A stretch of DNA of 8,792 nucleotides from Candidatus Hydrogenedentota bacterium (GTDB lineage: Bacteria; Hydrogenedentota; Hydrogenedentia; Hydrogenedentales; CAITNO01). How positions within the stretch are numbered: the first letter of the stretch is position 1; every line of letters begins with the position of its first letter. Positions 1 to 6,233 of the stretch are shown here, in pieces. Where the stretch lies: positions 1 through 8,792 of the forward strand of contig DSBB01000090.1 in assembly GCA_011046175.1 (NCBI GenBank). Reading direction: 5' to 3'. Both the position numbers and the translations under genes were made by a program. The notes under the pieces were generated by a model that saw only the letters and a program-made list of their open reading frames with translations, did not search any database and was not told where the DNA came from.

Positions 1-540
1 CTGGGCGCGCCGCCCCTGACGCGCCCCATGCAGGCGTGGCGGCTGCACGGCAAACGCGAAGTTAACGCCACGCCACGCCTGTTTGTGCCGGCAACCGACA
101 TTCCGACCTTGCCCGACTACAGTACCAGGAAAAAAGCCGAACTCGAATGGGAACGATTCGGCGCGCCCCTATCCGCGCACCCGCTGCGCTGGCGCGCCGC
201 CGACTGCTGTGACACGCCGTTTACCGCAAGCAGCCATCTCGCCGATTATGACGGCCGCAAGGTCTCGGTCATTGGCGTTGTCATCGCCGAGCGCCGCCTG
301 TCCCTGCGCAACGGGCAGGGTTGCATGAAATTCCTCACCCTCGAAGATGCGTGGGGCGTGTTCGACGCCGCACTCTTCACCGAATGCTATCAACGTTGCG
401 GCCACCTCGCCGCGTCGGGGCGCGTCCTTATCTGCAACGGCACAGTGCAATGCGAGCATACCGCCGCCACGATTATTGTGGAAGATATTACGATTCCATC
501 ATACGCCTGCGCCGCCGGACGGGCGGCAAATCCTGAATAA
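1..540 (+). CDS. dnaE: DNA polymerase III subunit alpha, C-terminal fragment (5' end outside window)
   Basis: The reading frame is open from base 1 to the TAA at 538-540, so the first ATG at 28 is internal and the gene starts upstream of the window. The visible 179 residues match the end of bacterial replicative polymerase alpha subunits. A linker is followed by the helix carrying ELEWERFGAPLSAHPL (family pattern: E..LG..LS.HPL), then an OB-fold beginning VSVIGVVIAERR with the hallmark MKFLTLEDAWGVFDAALF and a closing GRVLICNG strand. Known role of the family: template-directed DNA synthesis in the cytoplasm. The protein stops about 25 residues after the OB-fold, so it lacks the long tau-binding tail of E. 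coli DnaE. This fits the shorter DnaE forms, and a DnaE2/ImuC-like polymerase cannot be excluded because the catalytic PHP and palm domains are not in view. Family assignment is firm; the subtype is not. Confidence 0.82.
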   Translation: MGAPPLTRPMQAWRLHGKREVNATPRLFVPATDIPTLPDYSTRKKAELEWERFGAPLSAHPLRWRAADCCDTPFTASSHLADYDGRKVSVIGVVIAERRLSLRNGQGCMKFLTLEDAWGVFDAALFTECYQRCGHLAASGRVLICNGTVQCEHTAATIIVEDITIPSYACAAGRAANPE

Positions 541-558
541 CGTCCTTAAACATATCTT

Positions 559-586
559 TTAAGAAACAACGCGTTTTGTGTACAAT
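559..586 (+). promoter_or_regulatory. Possible sigma70-type promoter for the rhomboid gene
   Basis: TTAAGA (559-564, four of six matches to TTGACA) is followed after 16 bp by TACAAT (581-586, five of six matches to TATAAT). It lies in the 95-bp gap after the polymerase gene and about 50 bp upstream of the rhomboid start. The AT-rich composition of this stretch stands out from its GC-rich surroundings. The prediction is from sequence pattern only. Confidence 0.4.
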
Positions 587-635
587 AAGTGCGGTAACTT
601 TTCAATAGAGTGATGTTCAACGCCCGAGGAGCGGT

Positions 636-1418
636 ATGCGCCAGTTTTACGAGCCAGAAATGAGAATGTCGTTGCAACTGCCAAGGATCACGTGGGCCGT
701 GCAACAGCTGATTCTATTGAATGTAATTATATTTGCGTTGTATCTGGCGCTCCTGCCGCTTGAAACGGGGTTGGCGCTGCGAACGGGTTCCGCGCGGCTT
801 TCACTCTTCTACTGGCTTGGTTTTCATCCCGGGCATTTCTATTACGGCTTCCTGTGGACGCCGCTGACATATCAATTTTTGCACGGCGGCCTGCTGCACC
901 TGTTCATGAACATGCTGTGGCTGTTCGTTTTCGGACCCGAAGTCGAGCGTGTTCTGGGATCGCGCCAGTTTGTGCGTTTTTATCTCGCCTGTGGCGCGCT
1001 GGGCGTTCTCGCGACGGGCATTCCTTATGTACTGACGGGACAGTACGCCACGGTCATTGGCGCAAGCGGCGCGACCATGGGCGTGCTGGTGGCGTTCGCC
1101 ATGATTGATCCGGAACGCAGGTTCTACATGTTCCCGTTGCCCGTGCCCATTACGGCCGCATGGCTGGTAATTTTGGTGGTGATGTTCAATGTGGTGGGAT
1201 TGCGCGCCGGCGATCCAAGCACCTCCATCGCCACCCATTTCGGCGGTATGATCGCCGGCGGCGCGTTAATGAAGGGCATTCCCCTGTTCAACCGCTGGCG
1301 CCGCGAGCAAATGCTATACACGGATCGTCCCGGCAAACGTCCATCAGACGAATCCGAACGCATCAGTAAAATCGGCGACGCCGTGGATAATATTTTCCGC
1401 TTCAAAGATGACCGGTAG
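636..1418 (+). CDS. Rhomboid family intramembrane serine protease
   Basis: A 260-residue polytopic membrane protein with the complete rhomboid signature. The loop/TM segment FLHGGLLHLFMNMLW holds H83, H88 and N92, which correspond to the GlpG oxyanion and active-site residues in the HxxxN motif. IGASGATMG (141-149) holds the nucleophile S144 in GASG. HFGGMIAGG (201-209) supplies the catalytic H201. Hydrophobic segments lie at about 21-42, 72-99, 112-134, 140-156, 172-190 and 199-215, consistent with the six-TM core. A charged cytoplasmic tail follows (220-260). Known family chemistry: cleavage of single-pass membrane proteins within or next to the bilayer; the substrate here is unknown. The start at 636 is preceded by GAGGAG (626-631) four bases upstream. 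ATGs at 660 and 666 are in frame but lack as good a site. No accessory domain is seen. Confidence 0.95.
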   Translation: MRQFYEPEMRMSLQLPRITWAVQQLILLNVIIFALYLALLPLETGLALRTGSARLSLFYWLGFHPGHFYYGFLWTPLTYQFLHGGLLHLFMNMLWLFVFGPEVERVLGSRQFVRFYLACGALGVLATGIPYVLTGQYATVIGASGATMGVLVAFAMIDPERRFYMFPLPVPITAAWLVILVVMFNVVGLRAGDPSTSIATHFGGMIAGGALMKGIPLFNRWRREQMLYTDRPGKRPSDESERISKIGDAVDNIFRFKDDR

Positions 1419-1454
1419 CACACGATAAAAACACTTTCATCAGGTTGCACACAT

Positions 1455-1772
1455 ATGCCAGGAGTCCAGGAATTCATCATAGTCATACTCATCATCATTG
1501 TGTTGAGCATGACCGGTTTGTGGCCGCAGGTAATCAGGGCGCTTCGCGAACTTCGGGGCGAGCATGTACCCGATCCGCCCCAAAAGCGCGACGCGGATGT
1601 GGAAGTGTGCTTCCGGCTGCTGGGGCTGTCCCCTTCAGCGTCGTGGGACGAAATTGAACGCGCCTACCGCTCCAAGGCAAAGATTCATCATCCCGACAGG
1701 GGCGGCGACGAAGACGCCATGCGCGCCTTAAACGAGGCGTACAACCGCATAAAAAAAATCAAAAAAGGATAA
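1455..1772 (+). CDS. Membrane-anchored J-domain protein with TatA-like N-terminus
   Basis: A 105-residue protein. Residues 5-20 are a strongly hydrophobic membrane span (EFIIVILIIIVLSMT), followed by G21 and an amphipathic basic stretch, PQVIRALRELRG (24-35). A Pro/charged linker leads to a C-terminal J-domain at about 50-105. VCFRLLGLSPSASWDEIERA forms helix I and the start of helix II. The diagnostic HPD tripeptide is at 79-81, followed by RGGDEDAMRALNEAYNRIKK (helix III). There is no helix IV, no G/F region and no zinc or substrate-binding domain. Known J-domain role: stimulating the ATPase of DnaK/Hsp70. A J-domain placed at the C-terminus behind one membrane anchor recalls Pam18/Tim14 and DjlB/DjlC, so it probably recruits Hsp70 to the inner membrane. 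The gene follows the rhomboid by 36 bp and probably shares its transcript. No clear Shine-Dalgarno precedes the ATG. An in-frame upstream start is not obvious. Confidence 0.88.
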   Translation: MPGVQEFIIVILIIIVLSMTGLWPQVIRALRELRGEHVPDPPQKRDADVEVCFRLLGLSPSASWDEIERAYRSKAKIHHPDRGGDEDAMRALNEAYNRIKKIKKG

Positions 1773-1832
1773 CAACCTCCATCCTGTCCATGCCGTCCGT
1801 TGCGGCGCCGGCCGCGTGGTTGTAACGACGAG

Positions 1833-1840
1833 AAAGGAGA
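1833..1840 (+). promoter_or_regulatory. Ribosome binding site that fixes the start of the sugar-binding lipoprotein
   Basis: AAAGGAGA ends five bases before the ATG at 1846. A GTG at 1816 is in frame but has no comparable site, and it would place ten charged residues ahead of the signal peptide. The site therefore favours the start at 1846. Confidence 0.8.
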
Positions 1841-1845
1841 AACGC

Positions 1846-2823
1846 ATGTTCCACAATCATTTTGTATGCCGTATAATTTTTCCGGCGCTGCTCGTTGCAT
1901 TTGCTTCGGGGTGCTCGGGAGGCAAACCGGCGGAGACGCCCGCCGAAAACACGGCGGCGCAATCGGCGCCAAAGGTTTTCACCATAGGCATGAGCCAATG
2001 TAATCTTGGCGAACCTTGGCGTGTGCAAATGAATCATGACATCGCCGAAGCCGCCAAAAACCATCCCGCCTTACGCGTGATTTTCAAAGACGCGCAAAAC
2101 CAGACCACGGTACAGCAAAACCATGTGCAGGAATTTATCTCACAGGGTGTGGATCTCATCATCGTCAGTCCGTTGGAAGCCGCGCCGCTGACCGGCCCCG
2201 TCGCCGAAGCGTATGAACGGGGCATTCCCGTCATCGTGCTTGACCGCGCCGTGCTCGGCGATAAGTTCGCCATGTTCATCGGCGCGGCCAACACCTTAAT
2301 CGGCGAGGCGGCGGGACGCTGGGTCGTTGAGAAACTGGGCGGAGAAGGCAAAATTGTTGAACTCAAGGGACTGATGACCAGCACGCCCGGCCAGGACCGC
2401 CACACGGGGTTCAGGAAAGGCATTGAGGGAAGCGGCATCGAGGTTGTCTTTGAGGCGGACATGCGCTGGCTTCAACCCAATGCGCAGAGCGAAATGGAGT
2501 CCGCATTGACACGATGCCCGGAGATAGACTTGGTATACGCGCACAACGACCCCGGCGCGTATGGCGCATATCTGGCGGCCAAGGCGGCGGGACGTGAAAA
2601 AGACATCATCTTTGTCGGCATTGACGGGCTCCCCCAGGAAGGACTGGCCTATGTGGAACAGGGAATACTCGATGTTACCTTCGAATACCCCACGGGCGGC
2701 GCGGAAGCCATTGAATACGCCGTGAAAATCCTTGCCGGCGAAGAAGTTCCCAAAAATCTTGTGTTGCCGTCCCGCTTTTACACCAAAGAAAACCTTGCGG
2801 ACGGCGGCGAATGGCTCGAGTAG
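1846..2823 (+). CDS. Sugar-binding periplasmic lipoprotein (Peripla_BP_4, YtfQ/RbsB-like)
   Basis: A 325-residue protein starting with a lipoprotein-type signal. The hydrophobic stretch IIFPALLVAFA runs into SGC with C23 as the likely lipidated cysteine, although Ala rather than Leu sits at -3. After a Pro/Ala/Glu tether, residues 45-310 form a class I periplasmic sugar-binding fold. Markers are FTIGMSQCNLGEPWR (45-59), EFISQGVDLIIVSPLEA (96-112), IPVIVLDR (127-134), VELKG (171-175), LVYAHNDPGAYGA (229-241) and FVGIDGLP (256-263). R134, R185, N234/D235 and D260 sit where RbsB/YtfQ-type proteins contact sugar. E280 occupies the place of the ribose-binding Gln of RbsB, as I recall in YtfQ. This suggests a pentose, hexose or galactofuranose-like ligand; the exact ligand is inferred. 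No permease or ATPase gene adjoins it, so it may serve a distant transporter or act in sensing. Confidence 0.9.
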   Translation: MFHNHFVCRIIFPALLVAFASGCSGGKPAETPAENTAAQSAPKVFTIGMSQCNLGEPWRVQMNHDIAEAAKNHPALRVIFKDAQNQTTVQQNHVQEFISQGVDLIIVSPLEAAPLTGPVAEAYERGIPVIVLDRAVLGDKFAMFIGAANTLIGEAAGRWVVEKLGGEGKIVELKGLMTSTPGQDRHTGFRKGIEGSGIEVVFEADMRWLQPNAQSEMESALTRCPEIDLVYAHNDPGAYGAYLAAKAAGREKDIIFVGIDGLPQEGLAYVEQGILDVTFEYPTGGAEAIEYAVKILAGEEVPKNLVLPSRFYTKENLADGGEWLE

Positions 2824-2842
2824 AGGCGGCGGGCCGGAGGCA

Positions 2843-2879
2843 GTCTGACGGCGTCCGGCGTGTCCGATATGTCTGAATG
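2843..2879 (+). repeat. Degenerate 9-10-bp tandem repeat, consensus GTCYGAN(2-3)
   Basis: Four units begin at 2843 (GTCTGAC), 2853 (GTCCGGC), 2862 (GTCCGAT) and 2871 (GTCTGAA), with steps of 10, 9 and 9 bp. They fill much of the 103-bp gap between the lipoprotein stop and the ribosome site (AAAGGAA, 2914-2920) of the propeller gene. A related array lies at 5139-5174. The function is unknown; it could be an intergenic repeat family or a row of binding sites. Confidence 0.5.
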
Positions 2880-2926
2880 AATAAACCGATAATCTTCAGC
2901 GCAACCGAGTTGGAAAGGAATCTGGC

Positions 2927-5101
2927 ATGAAGTATTTGTTCTTGGTCTTGTGGGTCGCGGCCACGGTGGCCGCCTCAATGGCAAACGCGGCGATTGTGCC
3001 GGCAAAAATCGGCGAGTTTCCCCAGGAAATCGCGCGGCACTATACCCGGGCCGATGGATTGCCCGCCAACAATGTGGTCGCCTTGCGCATCGAGGCAGGC
3101 GCGATTATCGCCATCACCACCGATGGCGCCGCACGTTTTGCGGAAGGACGCTGGGAACCCATACCCGATTATGCCGGCACGCAACTATACCTGACGGCGG
3201 AACAAGACGGTTTTATGCTGCGTGAATGTTCAGCGGACGCCTTGTTTGAAGACGGTGTCGCCGTCAGACAGGCGGCGGGCAACACTGACGAACCGGAAGC
3301 CTTGGCAACTGCCGACGGCCTCTACCTCCGCACCCCATCGGGCGCTTATGAAAAAGCGGCGGCGCGCGACGGACAAGGCAGGCTGTGGGGCGCGGCGGAT
3401 GTGCGCGGCGTTGCCGTGGACAGCACGGGCAACCTCTGGTTCGCCACCCCTGCGGGCGCGGCATGCCGGACAGATGACGGATGGAAATTTTACACCGGCG
3501 CGGAAGGACTTCCCTACAACGATTTTACCTGCATGGGCGCGGGCGGCGACGGTTCGGTGTGGTTCGGCACAAAAATCGGCGCCATCCGGTATAAGGGCGG
3601 ACAATGGCGCTACCGCCAGGGACGCCGCTGGCTGCCGGACGATGAGGTGCGCGGCATCGTTGTCAATCAAGACGGCAGCGCGTGGTTCGCCACCGACAAG
3701 GGCGTCGGTTGGATCGGCCATCAATCCATGACGCTCGCAGAAAAAGCGGCCTTTTATGAAGAGGAAATGGAAAAATATATCCGCAGAACGCCCTTTGGTT
3801 ACGTGTCTAAAGCGACCCTTCCCAATCCCGGCGACAAATCACAAATCGTCCTCACCGACAGCGATAACGACGGGCTGTGGACATCCATGTACGGCGCGGG
3901 CGAATGTTTCGCCTATGCCGCCACCAAGGACCCGCTCGCCAAAGACCGTGCAAAACGCGCCTTTGAAGCGTTGCGCTTTTTGCAGAAGGTTACCCAGACC
4001 GGGGAAATAAAACCACCCAAGGGCTATGTGGCGCGCACGATTCTGCCCACGGACGGCCCTGACCCGAATGAAGGGCGCCTTGAAAGAGATAAGCGGCATC
4101 GCGAGCAGCAGGACGCCCTCTGGAAACTTTACGAGCCGCGCTGGCCGAAAAGCGGCGACGGCAAGTGGTACTGGAAGAGCGACACCAGCTCCGACGAGTT
4201 GGACGGCCATTACTTCTTTTATCCCGCTTATTACGACTATGTGGCGGATACGGAGCAGGAAAAAGAGCGCGTACGCGAAGTGGTGCGCGATTTGACGGAC
4301 CATCTTATCGAACATGATTTCTGTTTGATAGACATTGACGGCACCCCCACCCGCTGGTCTGTATACAGCCCGGAATCGTTGAATAACGACAAGAATTGGT
4401 GGCCGGAGCGCGGTCTGAAATCCTTGAGCATGCTTTCCTATCTCGCCGTGGCGGAACACATGACCGGCGACCCGAAATACGGCGAAATCAGCCGCGAACT
4501 CCAGGACAAGCACCACTATCACACCAATGCGATGATTTACAAGATTCATTTTGGCCCGGGGTCAGGCAATCAGTCCGATGACGAAATGGCCTTCATGTGC
4601 TACTACAACCTGATGAAGTATTCAAAGGACGAAGCGTTGCGCGACATGATCCACTATTCCTTCTATTCCGCATGGACCAACGAACAGCCCGAGCAGAATC
4701 CCCTATTCAATTTTATGTACGCCGCTTTTGGGATTGACGTCAAGCATGCCAATCCCTGGGGCGCGCATGACATTTCCATCTGGGACGGATGGCTGGAAGA
4801 TTCCATTGAAACACTGCTTGACTTCCCGTTGGACCGCGTCGGTTGGGGACATCGCAACAGTCATCGTGTGGATTTGTTGCTGCTGCCGCCGCAACAGGCT
4901 TCTGAGCCTTATGAACCCCGACGTCGCGACCGCGGCTATCGCAACAACGGCAAAACATTGCCCGTATCCGAGAGGTTCTTTCATCACTGGAACACCGATC
5001 CGTGGACGTTGAATTACGGCGGCAACGGCGGCACCCTCGGCAGCGGCACAGTGTTTCTACTGCCCTATTACATGGGACTTTACCACGGGTTCATTGAATA
5101 A
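2927..5101 (+). CDS. Exported two-component-regulator-propeller repeat protein with C-terminal uncharacterised helical domain
   Basis: A 724-residue protein with a clear signal peptide: LFLVLWVAATVAAS, likely cut after A21 in ANA. Residues about 35-265 carry Reg_prop-type propeller repeats. The clearest are VRGVAVDSTGNLWFATPAG (159-177), CMGAGGDGSVWFGTKIGAIR (202-221) and VRGIVVNQDGSAWFATDKGV (241-260). GLP turns at 44-46 and 194-196 are also typical. No histidine kinase, GGDEF or DNA-binding domain follows. Instead, residues about 275-724 form a second domain rich in aromatic and acidic residues. It opens with a calcium-type loop, DSDNDG (311-316), then GLWTSMYGAGECFAYAAT, YWKSDTSSDELDGHYFFY (415-432), DIDGTPTRW (469-477), SDDEMAFMCYYNLMKYS (550-566) and NPLFNFMYAAFG (591-602). 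Its helix-plus-aromatic texture resembles (alpha/alpha)6-barrel glycan enzymes, but I cannot name a family or catalytic residues. AAAGGAA (2914-2920) precedes the start. It is probably periplasmic or extracellular and co-transcribed with its sugar-related neighbours. Confidence 0.85.
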   Translation: MKYLFLVLWVAATVAASMANAAIVPAKIGEFPQEIARHYTRADGLPANNVVALRIEAGAIIAITTDGAARFAEGRWEPIPDYAGTQLYLTAEQDGFMLRECSADALFEDGVAVRQAAGNTDEPEALATADGLYLRTPSGAYEKAAARDGQGRLWGAADVRGVAVDSTGNLWFATPAGAACRTDDGWKFYTGAEGLPYNDFTCMGAGGDGSVWFGTKIGAIRYKGGQWRYRQGRRWLPDDEVRGIVVNQDGSAWFATDKGVGWIGHQSMTLAEKAAFYEEEMEKYIRRTPFGYVSKATLPNPGDKSQIVLTDSDNDGLWTSMYGAGECFAYAATKDPLAKDRAKRAFEALRFLQKVTQTGEIKPPKGYVARTILPTDGPDPNEGRLERDKRHREQQDALWKLYEPRWPKSGDGKWYWKSDTSSDELDGHYFFYPAYYDYVADTEQEKERVREVVRDLTDHLIEHDFCLIDIDGTPTRWSVYSPESLNNDKNWWPERGLKSLSMLSYLAVAEHMTGDPKYGEISRELQDKHHYHTNAMIYKIHFGPGSGNQSDDEMAFMCYYNLMKYSKDEALRDMIHYSFYSAWTNEQPEQNPLFNFMYAAFGIDVKHANPWGAHDISIWDGWLEDSIETLLDFPLDRVGWGHRNSHRVDLLLLPPQQASEPYEPRRRDRGYRNNGKTLPVSERFFHHWNTDPWTLNYGGNGGTLGSGTVFLLPYYMGLYHGFIE

Positions 5102-5138
5102 CCTGCGCAACTCGAATGACCTGACGCCTGTTTCCGCC

Positions 5139-5174
5139 GTCGGACGAGTCGGACGCGCCTAACCTGTCCGACAG
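5139..5174 (+). repeat. 9-bp-period tandem repeat of GTCGGAC/GTCCGAC
   Basis: Units begin at 5139 (GTCGGACGA), 5148 (GTCGGACGC), 5157 (GCCTAACCT, decayed) and 5166 (GTCCGACAG), in exact 9-bp register. The array sits between the stop of the propeller gene and the ribosome site of the glycosidase gene. It shares period and core with the array at 2843-2879. The 5148-5154 and 5166-5172 units can also pair as a 7-bp stem with an 11-base loop. Confidence 0.55.
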
Positions 5175-5176
5175 GT
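5162..5176. promoter_or_regulatory. Perfect 7-1-7 dyad ACCTGTC-C-GACAGGT, operator-like
   Basis: Two 7-bp arms are exact reverse complements around one central base. A one-base loop cannot form a normal hairpin, and no T-run follows, so a protein-binding dyad is likelier than a terminator. It ends 15 bases before the AAAGGAA ribosome site of the phosphodiester glycosidase gene. It overlaps the last unit of the 9-bp repeat, so it may simply be a by-product of that repeat. Confidence 0.35.
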
Positions 5177-5191
5177 GTGCATATTCCAGCC

Positions 5192-5198
5192 AAAGGAA
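5192..5198 (+). promoter_or_regulatory. Ribosome binding site for the phosphodiester glycosidase
   Basis: AAAGGAA lies upstream of two in-frame ATGs at 5202 and 5208; the GGA core is 4 and 10 bases from them. It rules out the longer in-frame GTG start at 5175, which would overlap the dyad. Whether 5202 or 5208 is used cannot be settled from the sequence. Confidence 0.7.
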
Positions 5199-5201
5199 AT
5201 C

Positions 5202-6137
5202 ATGCTTATGCCGCATTCTAAAAGATTCATACGACACAGACTTTTTACACGGCAATGGCTCCCCTTTCTCCTGATCATTTTTGCTTGTCGCGGGGGATAT
5301 GCATCGTCCGCAGAATCGGTTGCAAATCCCTTTCCCGGAGTCTCCCACATCCGTTGGGAAAAACCGGCGCCCGACCCGCAGGTGGCGCATTTGGTGTTTA
5401 TTGCGCTGGATACGCCCGGATTGCGTTTTACCACAACCCCATCCAACGGCCCCGACGCGCCCCGGGAAACATGGTGCGAGACCGTCCGTGAATTTGTGGA
5501 GCGGGTGGACGCGCAAATCGGCATTAATGGAAATTATTTCATCTATGACAATGAAAGGCATACAGAGTTGCTGGGGCTCGCCGCTGCCGACGGGAACATC
5601 GTTTCCCCCTGGGGCAACGACTCCTATCGCTTTGCCTTGAACATCACCAAGGGAAACAAAGCGGTTTTTGTGGAACGCCCCGAAGACGGCGCAGGCACGG
5701 CAAAAACCGCGCCCGAAACGGAGCTATATAATGCGGTAAGTGGGCAGCCGATGCTGCTGCGCAATGGGAAGATTCTTGTGGGCGAAGGCGGCGACCGGCA
5801 CCCGCGCACAGGCGTGGGGTTGACCGCAGACAATAAGCTGCTGTTGGTTGTTGTGGATGGACGTCAACCCGCGCACAGCGTGGGCATGACCTTTCGCGAG
5901 ATGGCGGAATTGTTTCAAACGCATGGCGCGTTGGACGCGCTCGCGCTGGATGGCGGCGGCTCAAGCACACTCGTGTTCGCCGACCCGACGCCGCGGGTGG
6001 TCAATGTGCCCATGCCCACCGCGCTGCCGCTGGATGTCGTGCTTGACCCTCCCGGCATCGAACGAAAAAACGGCAATAACCTCGCTGTGTTTGTCCCGCC
6101 GCGCGGCAACGCCCAAGACGAAGCCGCAATGCCATAA
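5202..6137 (+). CDS. Exported phosphodiester glycosidase family protein (NAGPA domain, formerly DUF2233)
   Basis: A 311-residue protein with a basic n-region (HSKRFIRHRLFTRQ), a hydrophobic core (LPFLLIIFA) and a likely cut after A37 in SSA. C29 after IFA is a weaker lipobox alternative. The NAGPA fold spans about 45-298 with its best-known motifs. These are AQIGINGNYF (104-113), AVSGQPMLLRNGKIL (178-192), HPRTGVGL (200-207) and LLLVVVDGR (213-221). The signature LALDGGGSSTLVF (247-259) completes the set. Known family chemistry: the human founder removes GlcNAc from GlcNAc-1-phosphodiesters on mannose-6-phosphate tags. Bacterial relatives are exported and thought to act on sugar-phosphodiesters of envelope or environmental glycans. 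The substrate here is not determinable. It is the last gene of the + strand run and lies next to a sugar-binding protein, which fits glycan scavenging or remodelling. Confidence 0.92.
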   Translation: MLMPHSKRFIRHRLFTRQWLPFLLIIFACRGGYASSAESVANPFPGVSHIRWEKPAPDPQVAHLVFIALDTPGLRFTTTPSNGPDAPRETWCETVREFVERVDAQIGINGNYFIYDNERHTELLGLAAADGNIVSPWGNDSYRFALNITKGNKAVFVERPEDGAGTAKTAPETELYNAVSGQPMLLRNGKILVGEGGDRHPRTGVGLTADNKLLLVVVDGRQPAHSVGMTFREMAELFQTHGALDALALDGGGSSTLVFADPTPRVVNVPMPTALPLDVVLDPPGIERKNGNNLAVFVPPRGNAQDEAAMP

Positions 6138-6165
6138 AAATGTTCCCATTCCCACCCGCGCCACG

Positions 6166-6198
6166 ACGTTTCTGCGCGCGCTTTGCGCATGGAAACGT
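6166..6198. terminator. Hairpin between convergent genes, probable bidirectional terminator
   Basis: ACGTTTC (6166-6172) pairs with GAAACGT (6192-6198). TGCGC (6173-6177) then pairs with GCGCA (6185-6189), giving 12 bp with a two-base bulge (6190-6191) and a seven-base loop. It sits in the 96-bp gap between the + strand glycosidase stop and the - strand stop at 6234. No T-run touches the stem. A T-rich stretch follows on + at about 6212-6225, and an A-run at 6136-6140 would give U's on -. Position and stem strength support the call more than the tails do. Confidence 0.5.
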
Positions 6199-6233
6199 GA
6201 ACGGTATCTATCATCTTTCTTTTTGGATATTGT

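Noticed and set aside
545..563. CTTAAA/TTTAAG inverted repeat after the polymerase stop
   Set aside because: The six-bp stem is almost all A-T with no T-run after it; too weak for a terminator, and it overlaps the proposed -35 box.
1786..1801. GTCCATG and GTCCGTT nine bases apart, like further units of the 9-bp repeat
   Set aside because: Only two units with poor match to the core; could be chance, so not called as a third array.
1802..1816. Small GC hairpin GCGGC-GCCG-GCCGC upstream of the lipoprotein gene
   Set aside because: Only five base pairs, no T-run, and expected by chance in GC-rich DNA; not called as a terminator or riboswitch.
1816..1845. GTG start giving a ten-residue longer lipoprotein
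   Set aside because: The strong AAAGGAGA site and the normal signal peptide both point to the ATG at 1846.
3839..4549. 236-codon open frame on the - strand inside the propeller gene
   Set aside because: Lies wholly within a well-supported + strand gene, with no recognisable domain; a shadow of GC-rich coding DNA.
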